A stretch of 64,000 nt of DNA from Rusavskia elegans (Eukaryota; Ascomycota; Lecanoromycetes; Teloschistales; Teloschistaceae), in assembly GCA_011316305.1 (NCBI GenBank), contig SAUG01000044.1, forward strand, positions 372,001 to 436,000. Direction: 5' to 3'. Of the stretch, positions 12,421-24,604 are shown in pieces; position 1 is the first letter of the stretch, and every line of letters begins with the position of its first letter. Position numbers and translations under genes: made by a program. Under the pieces are notes generated by a model. It saw only the letters and a list, made by a program, of their open reading frames with translations, did not search any database and had not been told where the DNA came from.

Positions 12421-13712
12421 TAGTATATTCGAATCTAAATAGAAATAATATATTAAAATAATATAATTAATTATATATTAACGCTAAAACTATTCTAAAT
12501 ATAAAATTAATTCCGACCCGTAGAAGTATAGCGAAGATTTAAGGAGGTAGAATCGGGAAAAATAAAAGGAAAAGTAAAAGGAAATTTTATAGTACTATAA
12601 TACTAGTAATATTCTAGGGTAATATATTTTAAATAGTCTAGCTAATAATCTATCGAAAGAAATATAAATAGAAGTCTAGAACTATTATATTTCGAAAAAT
12701 CTATAGATATTAGAAAGGCTTCGAACTTTTTATTTTTAAAATACTTTTCGCTAGACTATATTATAAAATCCTTACCGATATCGCTACTATATATATAAAT
12801 AGGGGGATCGATAGAAGATAAAATATAGCGTTAGTAGTTCTATAGAATATAATAGAAGTATATATAGTTACTTTCCTAATAAATAAATATATTATTTTAC
12901 TATATTACTATATATATCCGACTATATTTATTCCTTATAGATTATTAACTAGCTATAATCTATATTAAATATATTACTATTTAGTAAAAGAATACCTAGT
13001 TTATTAAAAGGTTAATATAGAATCTAGGGATATAGCCGGGGATATAATAATAGCTAGTTAATAATAAATTCTAAAAAATTAAAAACTTTAGAAAAGAGAT
13101 ATATATCTATAAAATTATTTAAAAGAAAATAATACTATTTATATAATACCGGTATATAAACTAATATTTATAAGTAACTATTATATAAACTAGTATTAAA
13201 TAGAATATATTACTATTTTATATTACCTATAATTACTTTTATATTTAACTATCGAATATAATTATAAATCGGGTTAAGTCGGATTTTTAGGTCGGATTTT
13301 TAGATTAAAATCTATAATCTAACCTAAAAATTAGATTAGAATTTATTACCCGACCCGACCGTTTAGCGGGTTAAACTCAGGTCGGGTTACTAAAACCAGG
13401 TCGGGTATCCGATAGTTCGACGGGAACCCGACCTGAACCGGCCAATCTATATCGGAATTACGAGAATATTCTATACTTTTCTTTTAATTTCGCCGAAGAA
13501 ATAATTATTGTACTATTTAAATAATAGATATAACGGATATTCGTCGTTAGAAATCATGAGTAATACTATATATTCGTAGTTGAAGTATCGGAAATTTTAC
13601 TACAGTAGTTCTAGAAGATTATTATAGAATTCGAATATCGCTATTTTTTACCGAGCAGTTATCGATACTCTAGATCACGGAAAGAAAAAAGATAGAAGAA
13701 ATATTATATATC

Positions 13713-13944
13713 TAGTTATAATAATAATAATAATCGTTTGATCATTCTATATAGATAGAAAGTTTCTCTTTAAATAAGCGAATAAGATTGAACGCTAGTT
13801 CTAATCGGATAACGAATCTCGTAGGATTAGTAAACTGTTGTTAACGGAATTTAGTTAACGTATTAATTAACCGATACTATTGGCTAGTATTTTTATATTT
13901 ACTAAACTCTACTAATCTACATACAATTTATATAGCTTATAATA
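13713..13944 (-). repeat. 3' LTR of Gypsy copy 1
   Basis: It aligns over its full length with the LTRs at 29865-30106 and 40873-41115, sharing GCGAATAAG, CTAATCGG and AACGAATC..GTAG, and ends TTATAATA where the sister LTR ends TTATAACA. The first few bases are uncertain because of an AT-rich run. Confidence 0.75.
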
Positions 13945-15243
13945 AATACTACCAAGACGAAAAAATAGTAATAATTTCGATATATACGTATTAAACGTTA
14001 AAAAATAAAGGCGTTGAAAGATGAAAATAAAAATAATACTATTAGAAATCGAATCTAAATTAAAAGATACGGAGTAATATATATTTTAAATAGAACTACT
14101 ATCTAAATACGTTGATATTATATCATAGCGTCTAATAAAAAAACTCTAGCCTTAATATATATATATTTCAATTTATTTTTATTTAATATAGAAAAAGAAA
14201 TAAATTAAAAAAAAGCTAGTACTACTAGAAATCGAATCTAGATACAAATATTACTAATTAAAAAAAGTTTGATTTCTATAGAAATAGTTTATCTGATATT
14301 ATAGTCTAGATATATTATTAACACGCTAAAGTAACTAGTAATAAAATTATCTAATCGGAATCTATAATATAGTGGTATAATTTTACAATATATAAAGGAA
14401 ATATGGTTATATTAAATCGAATTAATATAACGTCGGCGAGATATAATAATTTATAAACGCTTCGGCTTTAGTTTAGAATATTATAGAAAATTTACTAATA
14501 ATATAATTATTTAAAATTTCGATTATAAAGATATTATTAGTATAAAGTATAATTATTAAAAATATCGAATTAAAATAGATTTATAAAGTAATACTAGATT
14601 CTAGGTAAAAAGAATAAAAATTCGTTATTTTTATTAATAAATCTATATAATAAGTTATTTTTATTAGTTTATACTAGCTATTATATTACAGTCTATAGCA
14701 TTTATATTTAATTAAATACTAGATACTCTAGCGTTTCTTTCGTCCATTTATATTTCGTTATATTTTAAACTAGTTAGAATCTTTTTCCGGAAGTTGTATT
14801 TTAAGAGCCGAAGACTCGTTATTAACCGGAAGCCGGTTAAAAGTATTATTATCGATAAAAGTAATCTTGAAATAAACTATTGAAATTATAGAATAGATTT
14901 TTATAATATAAAGAAATTCTAATTTATAGACGAGGTATACGACTTTATAAATTACTTTAAAAGACTTTATTTATTAATATAAAAACTTCCGATTTGTTAT
15001 ATCCAGCGATATATATCTATAATAAAGTTTTAAAAAAACTTAATTATCTAATTTAAAAATTCTAGTCTTATATAGATTATTATAACGGATTTCAGAAAAA
15101 ACGCTACTAAAAACCATTATATTTTCTATATCTATACGTTTAATAGATTTTAGACGTTTAATATTTTCTAATAATAGATCCGATAAAATATTAACTATAT
15201 TTTTAAAACGAATATTTGATACGAATTTATTAGAAACTATATT

Positions 15244-16167
15244 TAGACTGGCCGTCGGGTCGGGTTTCGAACCTAGATTAGCTAATCCGATCCGACCCGA
15301 GTCGGATTATAGTTAAATCTAACCCGACCCGAATCGGATCGGGTTTTTCTATAGTTCGACCTAATTCGAACCCGGATCGGAATCGGATACCCGGGTTTAA
15401 CCCGCTAAAATACTAAGATTATAAATAAAAATATAATTCTAATAATATAGTATAATTTTTCTTCTATATTATACTACCTATAAATCCTATTTTTTTCTAA
15501 CGCTATACTAAAGATTTTAGATATTCCTAATATTAATATATACAATTTATTATCGTCTATTAAATAGTTAATACTATTAGTATTATTATTTTGTATCTAT
15601 ATATCTATATTACCTTTTTATATTATTATATATATCCGACTATACTTATTTTTTATAGATTATTAACTAGCTATAATCTATACTAAACGTATTACTATTT
15701 AGTAGAAAAACGCCTAGTTTTTTAAAAGGTTAATATAGAATCTAGGGGTATAGCTAGAGACGTAATAATAGTTAATTAATAATAAACTCTAAAGAATTAA
15801 AAGCTCTAAAGAAGAAATTTATATCTATAGAATTATTTAGAGGAAAATAATACTATTAATATAGTACCGGTATATAAACTAATATTTATAAATATTTATT
15901 ATATAAACTAGTATAAAATAGAATATATTACTATTTTATATTACCTATAATTACTTTTTTATTTAACTATCGAATATAATTATAAATTAGGTCGGGTCGG
16001 GTTTTTAGATCGGATTTTTAAATTAAAGTCTATAATCCGACCCGAAAATCGGATTAGAATCTATAACCCGATCCGACCGTTTAGCGGGTTAAACCCGGGT
16101 CGGGTTACTAAAACCGGGTCGGGTACCCGACGGTTCGACGGGAACTCGACCCGAACCGGCCAGTCTA
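15244..16167 (+). mobile_element. Internally deleted hAT derivative, 924 bp
   Basis: The ends TAGACTGGCCGTCGGG and CGGCCAGTCTA, and about 350-550 bp next to each, match the 5.4-kb hAT, while the transposase and the accessory frame are gone. The flanking 8-bp duplications are ACTATATT (15236-15243) and ACTATACT (16168-16175), one C/T difference. It sits within Gypsy copy 1; the uninterrupted target can be read in the sister copy near 31240. Confidence 0.9.
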
Positions 16168-16334
16168 ACTATACTAATAGTAAAAATAATTATAATATTA
16201 AACGCGAATTATAGAAATAAAATAGTTTTAATCTAATCTTTATCCGGTTATTCCGTAAACTAAAAATAAAAACTAGTTTTTATTATTTAATTAATATATT
16301 CCAATTATCTATCGGTTTATAGATAATATACTTT

Positions 16335-16967
16335 TAGACTGGCCGTAGTCTGGCCGTTTTATCGAGTTTCGAACCCGGGTCGGAGGAACCGACCCGAGTT
16401 TCTAACCGTATTAGGAAGGAAGCTAACTTTAACTAGTAATTTTAACGCGTTAGCCACGTTTATCGCGAAGTCGAATCGCCATTTTGGACCGAAGTGGCCA
16501 GTCTAGACTGGCCGTCGAATCGGATTTCGAACTCGAGTTAACTAATCCGATCTAACCCGAATCGGGTTAGACTAAAATATAACTCAACCCGACCGAATAT
16601 CGGGTTCTAAATCGTAATTCGATCCGATCTACTAAGACTAGATCTTACGCTAAACTCTAGTATAAAAGTATAAAGCTAATATAACTTTTATACGAATTTA
16701 TTATAAAAATTCTTATTAATTAACTACGCTAGCTAGAGAGATTCTAATTCGAAGAAATATATTATCTAGATATATTACCTTTGATCAACGAATATAAATA
16801 TATTATATTAAATTTATTTTATAGTCGGATTAGATCTAAATTAGGTTACTAAATAATCCGACCCGGATTTAACCCGCTAAAATTCGGGTCAGGTCCGGAT
16901 CGAATTACTAAAATCGGATCGGATATTCGATAGTTCGACGGAAATCCGACCCGAATCGGCCAGTCTA
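16335..16967 (+). mobile_element. Short hAT derivative interrupted by a MITE in its left end
   Basis: The left end TAGACTGGCCG (16335-16345) is separated from the rest of the element, which resumes at 16507, by a MITE. The right end is CGGCCAGTCTA at 16957-16967. Flanks TATACTTT (16327-16334) and TATACTAT (16968-16975) are a probable target duplication. Without the MITE it is about 470 bp, only the two hAT ends. It lies in Gypsy copy 1; the empty site is near 31385 in the sister copy. Confidence 0.85.
16346..16506. mobile_element. MITE inserted in a hAT terminal repeat
   Basis: Related to the MITE at 2288-2447: it starts TAGTCTGGCCGTTTTATCG and ends GTGGCCAGTCTA. The 8 bases ACTGGCCG flank it at 16338-16345 and 16507-16514, a duplication made of the host element's own terminal repeat. 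This creates a tandem ACTGGCCG on the left and a GGCCAGTCTAGACTGGCC palindrome on the right. Boundaries may shift by one base. Confidence 0.8.
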
Positions 16968-17880
16968 TATACTATAGATATTAAAATTTTCGTTTCTAGT
17001 TTCTAGAAAATCTAACGCTAGAAAAATGATATAAATTTATATTTTCTATTATTAATAATATTTTATAGAGGATTCTGATTATATTTAAATAAAGTAATAA
17101 TAACGAAATTCGTTTAATTAATGACGAAATAAATAATCTATTTAGAAATTAGTAAAATCATTTTAATAGATTTATATATAATGTTTATCAGAAAACTTTA
17201 TAGATAAAACGAATATAGAGTTTATAGTAATTATATAGAAAAGTTTTTTCGGAAAAATTAGATTAAAGAAATTATAAAATCTATATAAATTCGTTATAAT
17301 TAACTAATACTAACAATTATAATTTATATATTCTTTAATCTTTTTATATATATTACGAATAAAAATCGATAGATAGAATTATATAAATATATGTAATAAT
17401 ATCTTTAATAATATCGATTATAAATTTCGCCGATAACTTTATCTACGAATTTTTCTAGAATGTAAAATCGATTTCGGTTATTTCTAGAAATTTAATAGAA
17501 AAGTTTTTTATAGATTCGGAAAATAATATTAGATAAATAATATTGATAACTTATAATATTAGAATCTAGTTGCTAAATATATATTTTTATAATAATTTTA
17601 GTTTATTGTTTATATTTAGCGTAGTCCTCTTTAATATATTATTTAATTTTATTTACAATTTCAATAAATACTATATAATATATAGATATAACGATATCCG
17701 AAATAGATCTGAAAATATTTTTTCATTATTAATTTTAGTATTTCTATATAATAATTTTAGAATATTTCCTTTTTTTTTAACCGGAATATAGAAAACCTTC
17801 GCTTCGAACCGTAATAAAAAATTAAAAACAATATGAATATTATTTAATTTATATTATAATTTATCATTAAAAGTTGAAAT

Positions 17881-18110
17881 ATTGCGAAAAATCTGCTACC
17901 ATTTTGAATAAGCTATAGAAACTTGTGCTACGAGCGTATTACGGAACAGATTCGAGTCAATTTTATATAACTCTTTGGTTTGAATCAATTGGACTGGAAT
18001 ATCAGTTTTTATACCGTGTATTAACGCTAGCGTATCAACACTAAATTGTTTACGGAACCGACGGTTAACCGGATACCAAAAAAACAATTAAAACAATTAA
18101 AACAATTAAA
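17881..18110 (+). repeat. B SINE-like element with A-rich repeated tail
   Basis: About 230 bp inserted in Gypsy copy 1; the uninterrupted sequence is near 32310 in the sister copy. The 3' end is GGATACCAAAAAAA followed by three units of ACAATTAAA (18084-18110), typical of target-primed reverse transcription. An AGATTCGAGTC near 17949 resembles a mutated B-box of a polymerase III promoter; an A-box is not clear. Flanks with GAAA..TATT on both sides suggest a mutated 10-12-bp duplication. The 3' part resembles the 3' end of repeat A, so the two may share a reverse transcriptase. Confidence 0.6.
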
Positions 18111-18611
18111 AATCGAAAGATATTATAATATATAAATAAATTTTAAAGTAAATTTATACTATATTCATAATTTTTAACAAAATTTACTTTAATATCGGAA
18201 TTACTATCCAAGAATTAGTATATATAACTACTAGTAGTTTTAGAAATAATTCGATATAATAACGAATTTACTTTACTATTTATATCTTTTTAACGACCTC
18301 TAATACGATAGACTATTAATTCTATTTAAGGTCATTGAAATGTTTACTTAGTAATATTATTAGCTATAGTTTAGTAGAATAAAAGTATTTATTAGAATTC
18401 TTTTTAATATAACAGATAATAACTATAAAATCGAATTATTTTAATATATCTAGGTTAACGTAGTACTTTTTTATAGAATCGATATAATAGAAAAAGATTA
18501 GTAGTTCGAACGCTATTTATAGTAATTTGAATAATTTCTTTTTTTCTAAAATAGAATTATACTTTAACTTTATTAATTTTATTTTTTTATTTAAATTTTT
18601 TATAACCTTTC

Positions 18612-19580
18612 TAGGAAATCTCTATTTGGGGTTGTATTAAGTTTATATATATATATTTTATCAACGTTATATACGGTAACGATCATTATATTTCAAGTGT
18701 ACAGAAGTTTTTATAACTAAAGTTCGTTAGGTAAGGCTTGCAGCCCAGTTAATTATTTCTATTTAACTATTTCTTTGTTTATTCGCGATCACGAATCTTC
18801 TACTATATAAGTTACGAATTTCCTACTAGATTTAATTACTATATATCTCGTTATTTATCGACGTTATAAATAATTATAAATATCTAATAAGGCTGGTATA
18901 TCTATCTACTATAATACGAAGTAATTATTAATAGTTTTCGCATCGGTTATATTTATTATATAATCTATATCTAAACGCTCCGCGAAATTATTTAAATACT
19001 CTTTAGCTCGCGTAGCTTTAAAAAGTTTGCTAGTAATAGAGTCGCTAGCTAATACGCTAGCTACTATAACTAAAAGCTTTACCCGATCGATTAGGTTAAA
19101 GAAAGATAGAAAAATCGAAAAACTCGTTTTAAAAGTAATAAGAAAGAGATTTTTATCTAAATTAAAATAGGTTACTCTAGCTATAACGAGGTAGTTAACG
19201 ACGTTAAAAGTAGATATAGTTATTACGGATATAAAAAGATACTACCGTTTGGTTTAGCTATAGTATAACTATTACGGAAATATATACGTACGTAAAAGAT
19301 TTTAGTAAATTATAGAGTTCATATTACCAGTAAAAGAAAAAAAAACGATAACTACAAAATATATTTATCTATAAAAATTTCTACGTTAATTAAATTATTA
19401 GTAGAAGAATACGTTATATTATTGAATAAATTAAAATTAAAACTTTATAGAACCGTTATTTATATTAACTAAATTAAAATATAGATACTTCTACCGTATA
19501 ATTAATGTTGGTATACTAACGTTTAATTTATTTATCGAACCACTGGTTTATCGGGTATCAAAACTAAAATAAATAACTAA
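18612..19580 (+). repeat. Repeat A, copy A2
   Basis: Collinear with A9 in reverse orientation, from the G-rich hairpin end through the (TA)n run and the coding-like centre to CGAACCACTGGTTTATCGGG and AAATAACTAA. It splits Gypsy copy 1: TTTTATAACCTT on the left and TTTTAAAACATC on the right are a mutated target duplication of about 13 bp, with the empty site near 32805 in the sister copy. Confidence 0.8.
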
Positions 19581-19589
19581 ATTTTTTAA

Positions 19590-21660
19590 AACATCGTCCG
19601 AATTCTTTTAAAAATAGAGTTTTCTTTTTCTATAGAAGTTCGGCGAGTTATATATATTCTATAATTATATAATAAAGCCGGCCAGTTTTTTCGTAATAGA
19701 TTTCTAGGTCTTATAATTATTCCGAAAAAACTTTTTCTAAAAATAGCTATACTTTTACCTTCTAAATAATTATCTCTAATATATTAACGCCTTATTCAAG
19801 TAAAGAAACTAAAAAGAATTCTACAAAAAAATTAGAAAGCCCGAAACTAATATATTACTTTTAAATAAAAACGAATATTTATTTTAGATACACTAATTAT
19901 TTTTTTAAACTATTCGAAAAAATTATAATATAATTTATATAAACTTTAACGTAAATTTTATAACAACGAAATAGTTTATTAATCTAGCGCTATATATACA
20001 GCAGCGAATCTTTATATTCTATAAATACTACCGAAGTTTATTTCTATCTACGAAAAGAAATTATAGTAAGTTTATAATAATTACAGTATATTACTCGAAA
20101 CTAATAAAGCTATACTAAATAGTTAGTAATCGAAATAAAAAAAGTACCCTAATATTGAACGAATAATATCTATTTATAGAAAAAAGAAATAATTGTCCGA
20201 TTTCGTAATAGTTTTAAAGCTTCTAATATTATCTACTATTCGTTTCTTTTTTATACTATCTAAAATAATCATCTATACTACGAAAATAGTATATATAAAA
20301 GATATTGTTTATTAGAAATATTCTATTTTACTTTATTTAAATAGTCTATTAAAGGTTTTACTAAATTTAATACTATCTATATAATTCAGATTATAGATCT
20401 ATAAAAGCGTAGGTTTCGTTTTCTTTTTTTCAAAATATTAATATCAATCTTTTTTAGAAGTATCTACTATAGCTCTTTAATTAATAAATATATTTTTATA
20501 TTCTTTGGTAATAGCGTTAAATGTTTATATTACTAGTAGCTTATAATAAACTATATTATTATTTAATAGACTATATTTGAATTTAGAGTCTATAGTTATT
20601 ATAATAAAGATTAATTTAACTAACTCGATATTTTTAGCCGATTTCGCGCTAAATTTCGTTAAACTTTCGCTAAAATTTGCTTTAGTAGCCGAAGAGAAAA
20701 TATTCTAATTTATTAAATATTCAATATATTAATTATATTACGTATTTTAGATAATATATCGTTATTTTTATATAATCGCGGTAGTGGTAAATATCGTAGT
20801 AGTTTTAATAGCAATTTTTCTTTACTAATTTTCTAAAGCGTATTTAATAGTACTTTATATCAATTTTATCACGAGCGGAATTATATTAGAAATCGCAGTA
20901 TAGTATTTTTTATATCGATTTTCGATAATTTTTTAAACCGGATTTATTTGAATAGAATTACTAGTAAATAGTTTATTTTATAGATATTCACGAAACTAAG
21001 GAATATATTAAATATATAAATAATAACGCTATTATTAAAACTAAAGTTTTTTTTCGACGTTAACTTTAATTTAGATTTAAAAAAGAAATTATAATTTTCT
21101 AAAATAATTTTTCGATTTTATATTAGAATTTTTACTATTCTATTTGATTTTAAAATAATATTAATTCAAATACTAATAATACGTCTATAGTTAGATTTTC
21201 TACGTATATAAAAGTTAAAATTAACTTGAAAATTTTCATAATTACTAATAATAATCTGCTATTTTTAATAATCTAAAATTATATTTTCCGAAGGTGAAAT
21301 ATCTATATCTAATAATAGATTAGTTTATAGACTTTTAATATAATAGAGCGATTTAGACAGGAAGTAAAAACGGCGAATTTATTTATTCGATAAATTTATT
21401 CGTTTACGTTATAAATAAAAATCTATTTAGATTGTTTTTTAATTTCAATACTATCTAGAATAAATCTCCTTTCGGTTACTGTTATAATATATTAAAAATT
21501 AACATATACGTTTTTAATATTAGATATATCCGGATAAAAGATTCATTTTACAATATTATCATAGAAACTTTTGAAAACTAAGTTAGTTTTAGTAGTCTAT
21601 TCGCTATTCGAAGCGATTATATAAAATATAAATGTATTTTCTTTAATAAATCAGTATTTA
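19590..21660 (-). pseudogene. Gypsy copy 1 pol and gag relic
   Basis: This section corresponds base for base, with many transitions, to 32800-34830 of the complete Gypsy, where reverse transcriptase motifs can be read on the minus strand. The RT region lies at about 19860-20400 and the pol/gag boundary and gag toward higher coordinates. Frames are full of TAA/TAG. Identification rests on the alignment by eye to the sister copy. Confidence 0.65.
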
Positions 21661-21668
21661 TTAGTAAT

Positions 21669-21750
21669 TTAGTTCGTTTGATTTTGGTTTTAATACTCGG
21701 TAAACTAGTGGTTCGATGAATAAATCAAGCGTTGGTACACCAACATCGAG
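21669..21750 (-). repeat. 82-bp truncated copy of repeat A
   Basis: It holds only the terminal block of A: TTAGTTCGTTTGATTTTGG, then ACTCGGTAAACTAGTGGTTCG, then AAATCAAGCGTTGG. It is flanked by perfect 13-bp duplications ATTTATTAGTAAT (21656-21668 and 21751-21763). The empty site is in the sister Gypsy near 34850. A copy that keeps one end with a full-length duplication is the signature of 5' truncation during target-primed reverse transcription. It tells us that this end is the 3' end of A, so A is sense on the strand opposite to the reading of this block. Confidence 0.85.
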
Positions 21751-22504
21751 ATTTATTAGTAATAAATATTTTTATTTCGGCTTTATTACTTTCCATATTC
21801 TTGTAAACGATTTTAGAATATTTAAATAATTTTTTAAATAATTTAAATAAGACGTTATAATTCTAATAAAAATAAAAAACATTCGATTTAATATTAATAA
21901 AATTTTAACTAGTTTCTTTATCTTTTAAGTAATTATAAACCCTATTATAGTATTCGATATAGTCGTTATAAAATTCGACAGATATATTGTTATAGTATCT
22001 ATAAATAGGTTCTTATTCGGTATATTAGACGTAGACCTCTTCTATAATAGGATATTATTCGCTATATACGTCTTTATAGACTTTTATCCAGTAGATTTAT
22101 TAAAACGGAGCTAGCGGAACTAAAGATTTAAAACTAGAACAGAAATAAAATCTTTTTTAGGACTAACTATTATAAGATCTCTAAAGTTTATTACTATAGA
22201 CTATCGCAGAAATCTGCCGAATTAGTTAGAAATTCTTTTATAAATTTTCTAATCTATTTATAAAGGTAAAGCGAAGGAAATTCGTACCGTTTTAAATAGA
22301 AAACGTTCCTAGTAGAATTCTTTTAATAAAAGAAAGTTAATATCTCTAAAAAGACTAAAGAATCTATTAAACTATACAATATCAGTTTTTATATCCGGAA
22401 ATACTAAAACTAAAAATTAATTAGCGTATTCTATTTTCTAATTTCTATTAAAATCGAAATAGAAATAGATTTTTTATTTATTAATAGCTAGAATTATTTG
22501 AAGA

Positions 22505-24313
22505 TATAATCGATATATTATTGATGAAGGCCCTATAGACTTTTATACTGTTTTCGGATCTGGTATATACAGATGCCGGATTGTTCCCGTTTACGTTAAC
22601 TCTATCTACGACTTTGCAATTTGCAAATACAACGTCTCGGACTTGCAAAATTTCACGGCGAAACAGATCGAGCTGAAGCCTGAACTCGCCAAAGTGGGGT
22701 TGGAGATCGGCCGAAGTCTTCAGTATTCTCTCCGGTTTTATCAATAGGGTTAAGGTTATTACTGACTGAAGCCGCAGTGATACCCTTTATCCAAGTATTA
22801 TCTAACTGCAAGGGTGGAACTTCTGAAAGCCCCGTTATTAGTTAGAGCGGATATATAGTCGCTATAGTATCGAGTTACTATCTAGTATCTACGACGAACT
22901 TCTTCCTACCTCTCGACCGCCTCTAAAAGGCGTTGAAATCGCTGCTTAAAAGATAAACTATCCTGAAAGATATAATCTAGAGTAATTAGATCTAAGAAAT
23001 ACGAGCCGAATATATCGCTCTAGGTCTAAATAATTAAACTTTCGAGAAATACTGCCCTAGCGGCGGTAGCTTATTAAAAGCGGATATAATTCTACCCGAA
23101 GCTTCGTCTACTAATAAAATCTACGAGGGGACTTGCTAATCCGGGTTAACGGTTAAGATATTACCTTACTTGCTGCGTTTAAAGATATTATCGATAAAGC
23201 TGTTAGGTTTTCTATAATAATTAAACTTTGGCGGCAGAGGCAAAACCACGAAGTTATACTAGATATCAAAAACCTATTTACTCTCGTGCCGTATCAAGTA
23301 CTTGAATACGCAGGATCTTTCTTTCAAGCCAAGATCTTCGCTATAATATAGCTCTGGTTCATTACGTTCTCTTTAAAGGCGTTATTTTTTCTGGTACTAG
23401 AGGTTGCTTCGAATTCGAAAATTGTCGTATTACGATTACTTCTCTTAATCTTTAACCTATATCTAACCTTTATACTTTTATTAAAGTTGCTTAAAATCTT
23501 CTAGATAAGTATTAAATATCTATATTAGCTAATATCTAAACTTATACGATTAGATTAGTCGAAGGTTATAATCTAGTACCGACGTTTTAATAACCCTCTA
23601 GTCTTATTTTCACGAACTATTATAATAGACCGTCGTTATTTATATTTACCGATAAGATTCCGGGTCCGCGAGAACGATATTACTTTTTAGATTTATATCG
23701 ATATCGAGATAAATCTTTTAAAGATTATTATATAAAAGAAACGCTTTTTACCTTTAGATTCCGCGTTCTAGAAGAAAGTAAATAAACCTGTTCTATATAC
23801 GGTATAGGTCAGAGCTATAACGTAAAATCGAATTAATAGGATACTATTAAGTACGATAACTTTTTTTAGCGTTGTTATTAATAACAAAAAGGGATTTATT
23901 ATTATTCTATAAGCAGCTACCTCGTTTAATATCTATAGTATTACTATAATCTTTAAGAATTTAGGCGAGCTTTCCGCGATACTAATATTCGAAAGTACTT
24001 CGGGCTAGACGATCGCGGAATACGATCCGAATTTTATCTAAAGACGAATTAAACGTACTACCTATAGCGTAATTAAACTTAAACCTACCGATAGAATAAC
24101 TATCTACGGCCTTAGCCGCGATTTTGTAAGCCTAACTATAATAGAGTCGACCGTATTATAGGTTCGGCCGATAGAAAATAATTATAAAACGGAGCTTTTT
24201 TATTATCCTATCTACCTGGTGGTTTTCCATTTTGAAAGAAATAAAGAGTGTTTTTCAAGAGTGCTGCTAGACGATACGGGCAATGTGGCGGAAACGAGTT
24301 ATATTAACCAATA
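22505..24313 (+). pseudogene. Decayed low-copy gene of unknown function
   Basis: A protein-like reading can be followed on the plus strand in blocks: 22505-22744 is stop-free for about 80 codons (includes DEGPIDFYTVFGSG and ELKPELAKVGLEIG); 22869-23340 in another frame (RGDLLIRVNGQ, LWRQRQNHEVILD); 23340-23800 (RGCFEFENCRITIT); and 23949-24309, where about 120 codons hold only three TAA/TAG. Frame changes between blocks could be small introns or indels. Base composition is less AT-rich and CA/TG survive, consistent with a single-copy gene caught at the edge of RIP-targeted repeats. I do not recognise the protein family. Start and intron positions cannot be fixed. Confidence 0.5.
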
Positions 24314-24604
24314 GTACTAATTATTATCTTTATAGTTTATCGGCGTAGTTTCGATAGATATTATTTTATTCTATCTTTAAGAAATTTATAGACTTTATAG
24401 TCATTATTATAGTAATTTATTTTGTATAAACGTTCGTAGTTTATACTATTTATCGTATCTATTTGTTATAATATAAGTTTAGAAATAAACTTTTTTTTGG
24501 AGACGTTATTTTCTAGTTCTTTTTAAAAGTATTAACGATTGCCTTTACTTCTTTATTTTATACTTCGTTTTTTAGATACTTTTCGGTATTAATATATATA
24601 TTAT

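Larger units (their letters stand above)
8065..13449 (+). mobile_element. Complete hAT-superfamily transposon, RIP-degraded
   Basis: The element starts TAGACTGGCCGTCGGG and ends CGGCCAATCTA, an imperfect terminal inverted repeat. It is flanked by 8-bp duplications TACCGGAA (8057-8064) and TATCGGAA (13450-13457), which differ by one C/T, as hAT insertions require. Subterminal regions at 8075-8220 and 13270-13440 are rich in CCGACCCGA-type motifs, the likely transposase binding sites. The interior carries a plus-strand transposase relic and a second, minus-strand coding relic that converges on it. At 5.4 kb it is the reference copy for this window. All copies seen are dead. Confidence 0.92.
13713..22497 (-). 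mobile_element. Ty3/Gypsy retrotransposon copy 1, 5' side missing, multiply interrupted
   Basis: The element is collinear with the complete Gypsy at 29865-41115: LTR 13713-13944, then the internal region in the same order up to 22497, where similarity stops in the gag region. Five later insertions split it: hAT derivatives at 15244 and 16335 (the second containing a MITE), B at 17881, A at 18612 and an 82-bp A fragment at 21669. Its sense strand is minus, deduced from pol motifs in the sister copy. The 5' LTR and the rest of gag are absent; the junction leads directly into a decayed gene. Confidence 0.82.

Noticed and set aside
17570..17791. Plus-strand 73-codon frame
   Set aside because: It lies antisense in the Gypsy copy 1 relic, has an amino-acid composition typical of AT-rich noise, and is not preserved in the sister copy.
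17896..18087. Minus-strand 63-codon frame
   Set aside because: It falls wholly within the B SINE-like element, antisense to its inferred orientation, and is broken in the other B copies.
22481..22744. Minus-strand 87-codon frame starting with ATG
   Set aside because: The plus strand of the same bases is stop-free, continues into further protein-like blocks and has a more natural amino-acid pattern; the minus frame is taken as its shadow.
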